A stretch of 48,767 nt of DNA, taken from Microbacteriaceae bacterium (GTDB taxonomy: Bacteria; Actinomycetota; Actinomycetes; Actinomycetales; Microbacteriaceae). Positions 45,778 through 48,767 of the stretch are shown in pieces (position 1 is the stretch's first letter; each line of letters begins with the position of its first letter). The stretch covers positions 1-48,767 of the forward strand of contig CANGDL010000011.1 of assembly GCA_947452675.1 (NCBI GenBank), written 5' to 3'. The translations under genes were made by a program, and so were the position numbers. The notes under the pieces were generated by a model that saw only the letters and a program-made list of their open reading frames with translations, did no database searches and was not told the DNA's origin.

Positions 45778-47652
45778 ATGGCTGGCAAAATCAAAGCTCG
45801 TGACATCGAGGAAGTAAAGACTCGTGTCAACATCGCCGATATCATCGGCGAGTATGTGTCGTTGCGGCCAGCCTCAGCCGGTTCACTAAAGGGTCTTTGT
45901 CCTTTCCACGATGAAAAATCTCCATCTTTCAATGTTCGGCCCGCCCAAGGTTTTTACCATTGCTTCGGTTGTGGCGAGGGTGGCGATGTCTACAAATTCG
46001 TGCAGCAGTTGGAGCAATTAAGTTTCTCCGAAGCCGTTGAAAAATTGGCTGCGCGAATCGGCTTTGAACTCAGTTACGAAGAGGGCGGAAGTAGTCCGGA
46101 ACTCGGACAGAAGTCGCGCATACTCGAGGCGAATAATGCCGCCGCAATTTTTTACCAGGAACAGTTAATGACAGACGCTGCGATTCCCGGAAGAGAGTTT
46201 CTAAAAGGCCGAGGGTTTGATAAGGCGGCAGCCGACGAGTTTGGTATCGGGTTTGCCCCCAAAGGTTGGAATGGGCTCTTCGACCATTTAACCAGTAAGG
46301 GTTTCACTATCGATGAGTTGGTCTCTGCTGGACTGGTCACAAAGAGTGATCGCGGTGCCTACGACAAATTTCGTGGCCGACTCATTTGGCCGATTAGAGA
46401 CACTACCGGGCAAGTAATCGGATTTGGAGCTCGAAAACTTTTTGATGATGACCAGGGTCCGAAATACTTGAACACAAGTGACACTTTGGTCTATCACAAA
46501 TCGCAAGTGCTCTATGGCATTGATTTGGCCAGGAAGGCTATTTCTAAGCAACAGCGCGTAGTAGTTGTTGAAGGTTATACCGATGTGATGGCTTGTCATT
46601 TGGCGGGAGTCACGACGGCCGTGGCAACATGCGGGACGGCATTTGGCGATGAGCACATTCGCATCATCAATAGGATGTTGTCTGCCGATAAAGATATCCC
46701 CGCCGAGGTTATTTTCACCTTTGACCCAGATGCCGCCGGCCAAAAGGCAGCGATGCGAGCCTTCGCCGATTCAGGAAAATTTACCGCCCAAACTTTCGTA
46801 GCCGTTGGTCCTGACGGGCTAGATCCATGCGATCTTAGGACTGCAAAGGGTGACGAGGCGGTCAGGGGCATGATTGAGGTGAAGAAGCCGCTTTTCGAAT
46901 TTGCGATTAAGCAAAAAATAGCAAAATTTGATCTCGCGACCATCGAGGGTCGTGTCGCAGCCGCTCGCTCGGCAGCTCCGATAGTTGCTGGAATTCAAGA
47001 TTCGGCAATGCGGCCGGCCTACACCCGCGAACTGGCTGGTTGGGTGAATCTAGATGGAAACGACGTTGCTGCGATGGTCGAGACGGCTGCCAAGGTCGGA
47101 AGGCAGCAAGCGGTTGCCGAGATGCGCAGGGATACAGCGAAAGATGCTCTTGTAGACCAGGATGTGCCCCCGGTCGATGCGCCAGAGACTTCCACGCTGG
47201 TTCCAATGAATCTCAACGACCCAATTACTCGCTTCGAAAGGCAGACGTTAGAGGTATTGGTTCAGTTGCCCGCCGCTTACTCGAACGAACAACTTCTGAA
47301 GCTATGTCACACAGGTATGAGTCACCCGAACCATAACAGTATTCTCAGAGCTATCGAGGTTTCGGCCAATGATCGCTTGCAGCCTACGTTTCTAAACTCC
47401 ATAGCCTCTAACACTGACCCGGCTCTACATCAGACCTTACGTGAAATTGCAGCTCAATCTTTGCCAGCCTCTGACACCGACGGGTTGGCCCGATATGGCC
47501 AGGGCGTCGTGGCTCGAGCTATCACGAACGCGATTTCGGGGGAGAAGGCAGACCTTTTGGCGGAGTTGCGAAGGGTAGAGCCAGGTTCGGTTGAATCAGC
47601 AGAGGTGCAACGCAAACTCATGGCACTCGAAGCTGAACGCAGGGCACTTTAA
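45778..47652 (+). CDS. dnaG: DNA primase DnaG
   Basis: 624-aa primase that makes RNA primers for replication. N-terminal CHC2 zinc finger CPFH...CFGC (C41, H44, C62, C65), then a TOPRIM domain (VVVVEGYTDVMAC and FTFDPDAAGQKA), and a C-terminal helicase-interaction domain. Length is normal for actinobacteria. ATG after AGGAAA-type site, 9 bp after dgt. The next gene's ATG shares a base with its stop. Confidence 0.97.
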   Translation: MAGKIKARDIEEVKTRVNIADIIGEYVSLRPASAGSLKGLCPFHDEKSPSFNVRPAQGFYHCFGCGEGGDVYKFVQQLEQLSFSEAVEKLAARIGFELSYEEGGSSPELGQKSRILEANNAAAIFYQEQLMTDAAIPGREFLKGRGFDKAAADEFGIGFAPKGWNGLFDHLTSKGFTIDELVSAGLVTKSDRGAYDKFRGRLIWPIRDTTGQVIGFGARKLFDDDQGPKYLNTSDTLVYHKSQVLYGIDLARKAISKQQRVVVVEGYTDVMACHLAGVTTAVATCGTAFGDEHIRIINRMLSADKDIPAEVIFTFDPDAAGQKAAMRAFADSGKFTAQTFVAVGPDGLDPCDLRTAKGDEAVRGMIEVKKPLFEFAIKQKIAKFDLATIEGRVAAARSAAPIVAGIQDSAMRPAYTRELAGWVNLDGNDVAAMVETAAKVGRQQAVAEMRRDTAKDALVDQDVPPVDAPETSTLVPMNLNDPITRFERQTLEVLVQLPAAYSNEQLLKLCHTGMSHPNHNSILRAIEVSANDRLQPTFLNSIASNTDPALHQTLREIAAQSLPASDTDGLARYGQGVVARAITNAISGEKADLLAELRRVEPGSVESAEVQRKLMALEAERRAL

Positions 47653-48587
47653 TGGCTTCGCGACCGTTAGTTGCAGTTCAACCGGGTCTTCAGAAAGAAT
47701 ATCTTGCGGCAATCGCGCTTGGCGGAGGCGTGGCTGCTGATCTATCGAGTTCTACAACGGGTTTGGTGTGGACAGATAGTCAGGCTCCTGAAAAGTTGCT
47801 TAGCCTTTTGAAATCGCACCCGGGAGTCGAATGGGTACAGTTGCCTTTCGCAGGCGTTGATAATTTTGCTCTGGTTTTTGAATGGGCCGTAGAAAACGGC
47901 CTTGAAATCCGCTTCACATCGGCAAAAGGCGCTTATCGTGAACCGGTTGCTGAACACGCTCTAATGTTGGCTTTAGCTCTAGCGAGAGCGATTCCGGAGC
48001 GTTTAGAAGCTAAGTCATGGGGACGCAAATTTGCCGCGACTTTATACGATGCGAATGCTGTGATTATTGGCGGAGGCGGAATTACAGAGGAGTTGATTCG
48101 TCTTCTTCGACCCTTCCGCACCAAGATAACAGTGGTCCGGCGCACTCCGATGGCAATCGACGGAGCTGATGAGATCACGACCCTAAGTGACTTGAACCGT
48201 GTTTTACCGGATGCTGATTTTGTCTTTCTTGCTTCTGCACTTACGCCTGAAACTCGTGGTCTTTTTGATGCCCAGCGATTCTTACTCATGAAAGAGACTT
48301 CGTATTTCATCAACATCGCACGTGGGCCAATCGTGGTGTCGGAGGATCTCGCCTCGGCACTTAGATCCAAAACGATTGCTGGTGCGGGAATCGACGTAAC
48401 CGACCCCGAGCCGCTTCCTGATGGGCATTACTTGTGGGATGCGCCAAATCTAATCATCACCCCACACAGCGCTGACACTCCGGAGATGTGCGTTTCTCTC
48501 CTTGCTAGTCGAATTGCCCAAAACGTTGAAGCCAAAATCGAAAACAACCCCTTGGTAGGTCTCGTAGATCTAAAACTTGGTTACTAA
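47652..48587 (+). CDS. D-isomer-specific 2-hydroxyacid dehydrogenase family protein
   Basis: 311-aa NAD(P)-dependent dehydrogenase. Cofactor loop IIGGGGI (about 138-144), catalytic Arg (R224 in NIARGPIV), Glu (E253 in DVTDPEPLPDGH) and His (H272 in ITPHSADT). All three catalytic residues are present, so it is likely active; the substrate (glyoxylate, hydroxypyruvate or another 2-oxoacid) cannot be told. It is fused by a one-base overlap to dnaG, an unusual partner, so the coupling may only reflect compaction. Confidence 0.9.
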   Translation: MASRPLVAVQPGLQKEYLAAIALGGGVAADLSSSTTGLVWTDSQAPEKLLSLLKSHPGVEWVQLPFAGVDNFALVFEWAVENGLEIRFTSAKGAYREPVAEHALMLALALARAIPERLEAKSWGRKFAATLYDANAVIIGGGGITEELIRLLRPFRTKITVVRRTPMAIDGADEITTLSDLNRVLPDADFVFLASALTPETRGLFDAQRFLLMKETSYFINIARGPIVVSEDLASALRSKTIAGAGIDVTDPEPLPDGHYLWDAPNLIITPHSADTPEMCVSLLASRIAQNVEAKIENNPLVGLVDLKLGY

Positions 48588-48651
48588 ATAGCAGTTAGTG
48601 TCACCTTCGACCAAAATCTTTGGTAATGTTGTCTAGTCGCGAAAGCAACAT

Positions 48652-48727
48652 TCCTCGGTAGCTCAATTGGCAGAGCAATCGGCTGTTAACCGATAGGTTC
48701 TTGGTTCGAGTCCAAGCCGGGGAGCCA
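48652..48727 (+). tRNA. tRNA-Asn (anticodon GTT), CCA encoded
   Basis: Cloverleaf: acceptor TCCTCGG/CCGGGGA, D arm GCTC/GAGC, anticodon stem ATCGG/CCGAT with loop CTGTTAA (anticodon GTT), variable AGGTT, T arm CTTGG-TTCGAGT-CCAAG, discriminator G and a genomic CCA at 48725-48727. Body 48652-48724 is 73 nt. A 6-bp ACCAAA/TTTGGT hairpin lies upstream at 48610-48624. Confidence 0.97.
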
Positions 48728-48751
48728 ATCTTTCTGAAACCAGGAGGCCAC

Positions 48752-48767
48752 GTGATTCAGTGGATCC
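48752..48767 (+). CDS. start of a further gene (partial, truncated by window end)
   Basis: GTG with the codons for (V/M)IQWI, preceded by AGGAGG 4 nt upstream. The strong ribosome-binding site makes a real start likely. Only 16 nt are present, so no product can be named. Confidence 0.5.

Overview
The window reads as a chromosomal core segment of a small-genome, moderate-GC actinobacterium, most likely a member of Microbacteriaceae (Micrococcales), possibly of the freshwater 'Luna' type. This rests on gene order (rplU-rpmA-obgE-proB-proA-nadD-rsfS; hrcA-dnaJ-rsmE-HIT-phoH-ybeY-corC-era; leuA-recO-uppS-glyS-dusB-dgt-dnaG), on cydABDC, an actinobacterial dnaE2/DUF6504 SOS unit with its LexA box, many GTG/TTG starts, very short intergenic spaces, and base composition near 50% GC. 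I see no prophage, insertion sequence, CRISPR array or obvious island.

Layout. 1-5.74 kb: ribosomal proteins, ObgE, proline synthesis (ProB without PUA domain, ProA), a 59-aa membrane protein, NadD, a tail-anchored unknown protein and RsfS. 5.78-7.5 kb: tRNA-Ala(GGC), DUF167 protein, DeoC, an esterase-like hydrolase. 7.47-12.6 kb, minus strand: DedA and an SRAP/YedK abasic-site protein, then DUF6504 and error-prone polymerase DnaE2 behind a perfect 18-bp LexA palindrome. 12.77-18.4 kb: cydA-cydB-cydD-cydC for cytochrome bd oxidase and its thiol exporter; cydD has no ATG/GTG/TTG where its homology begins. 18.4-20.6 kb: a divergent folate pair (class IV aminotransferase, PabB). 20.6-27.9 kb: LeuS, ComEA, ComEC, HolA and an MFS exporter. 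28-31.6 kb: divergent rpsT and lepA-hemW. 31.6-38.5 kb: a CIRCE-controlled hrcA-dnaJ operon running on through rsmE, HIT, phoH, ybeY, corC-like and era. 38.5-48.6 kb: leuA behind a leucine leader peptide and hairpin, then recO-uppS, glyS-dusB-dgt-dnaG-2-hydroxyacid dehydrogenase, tRNA-Asn(GTT) and the first codons of another gene.

The most interesting signals are regulatory. Seven start codons on both strands have a TAnnnT box ending exactly 6 nt before the start codon (two more have a near match), the geometry expected of leaderless mRNAs. One of them is a 13-codon leader ORF with three consecutive Leu codons ahead of leuA; its own 3' codons form the 5' arm of an 11-bp hairpin. Other points are the possible ATC start of cydD, a two-frame N-terminus of comEC, a mutasome cassette without an adjacent imuA/imuB, and an atypical G4 motif in Era. 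No wholly new multi-gene system is evident; almost every gene belongs to a known family.
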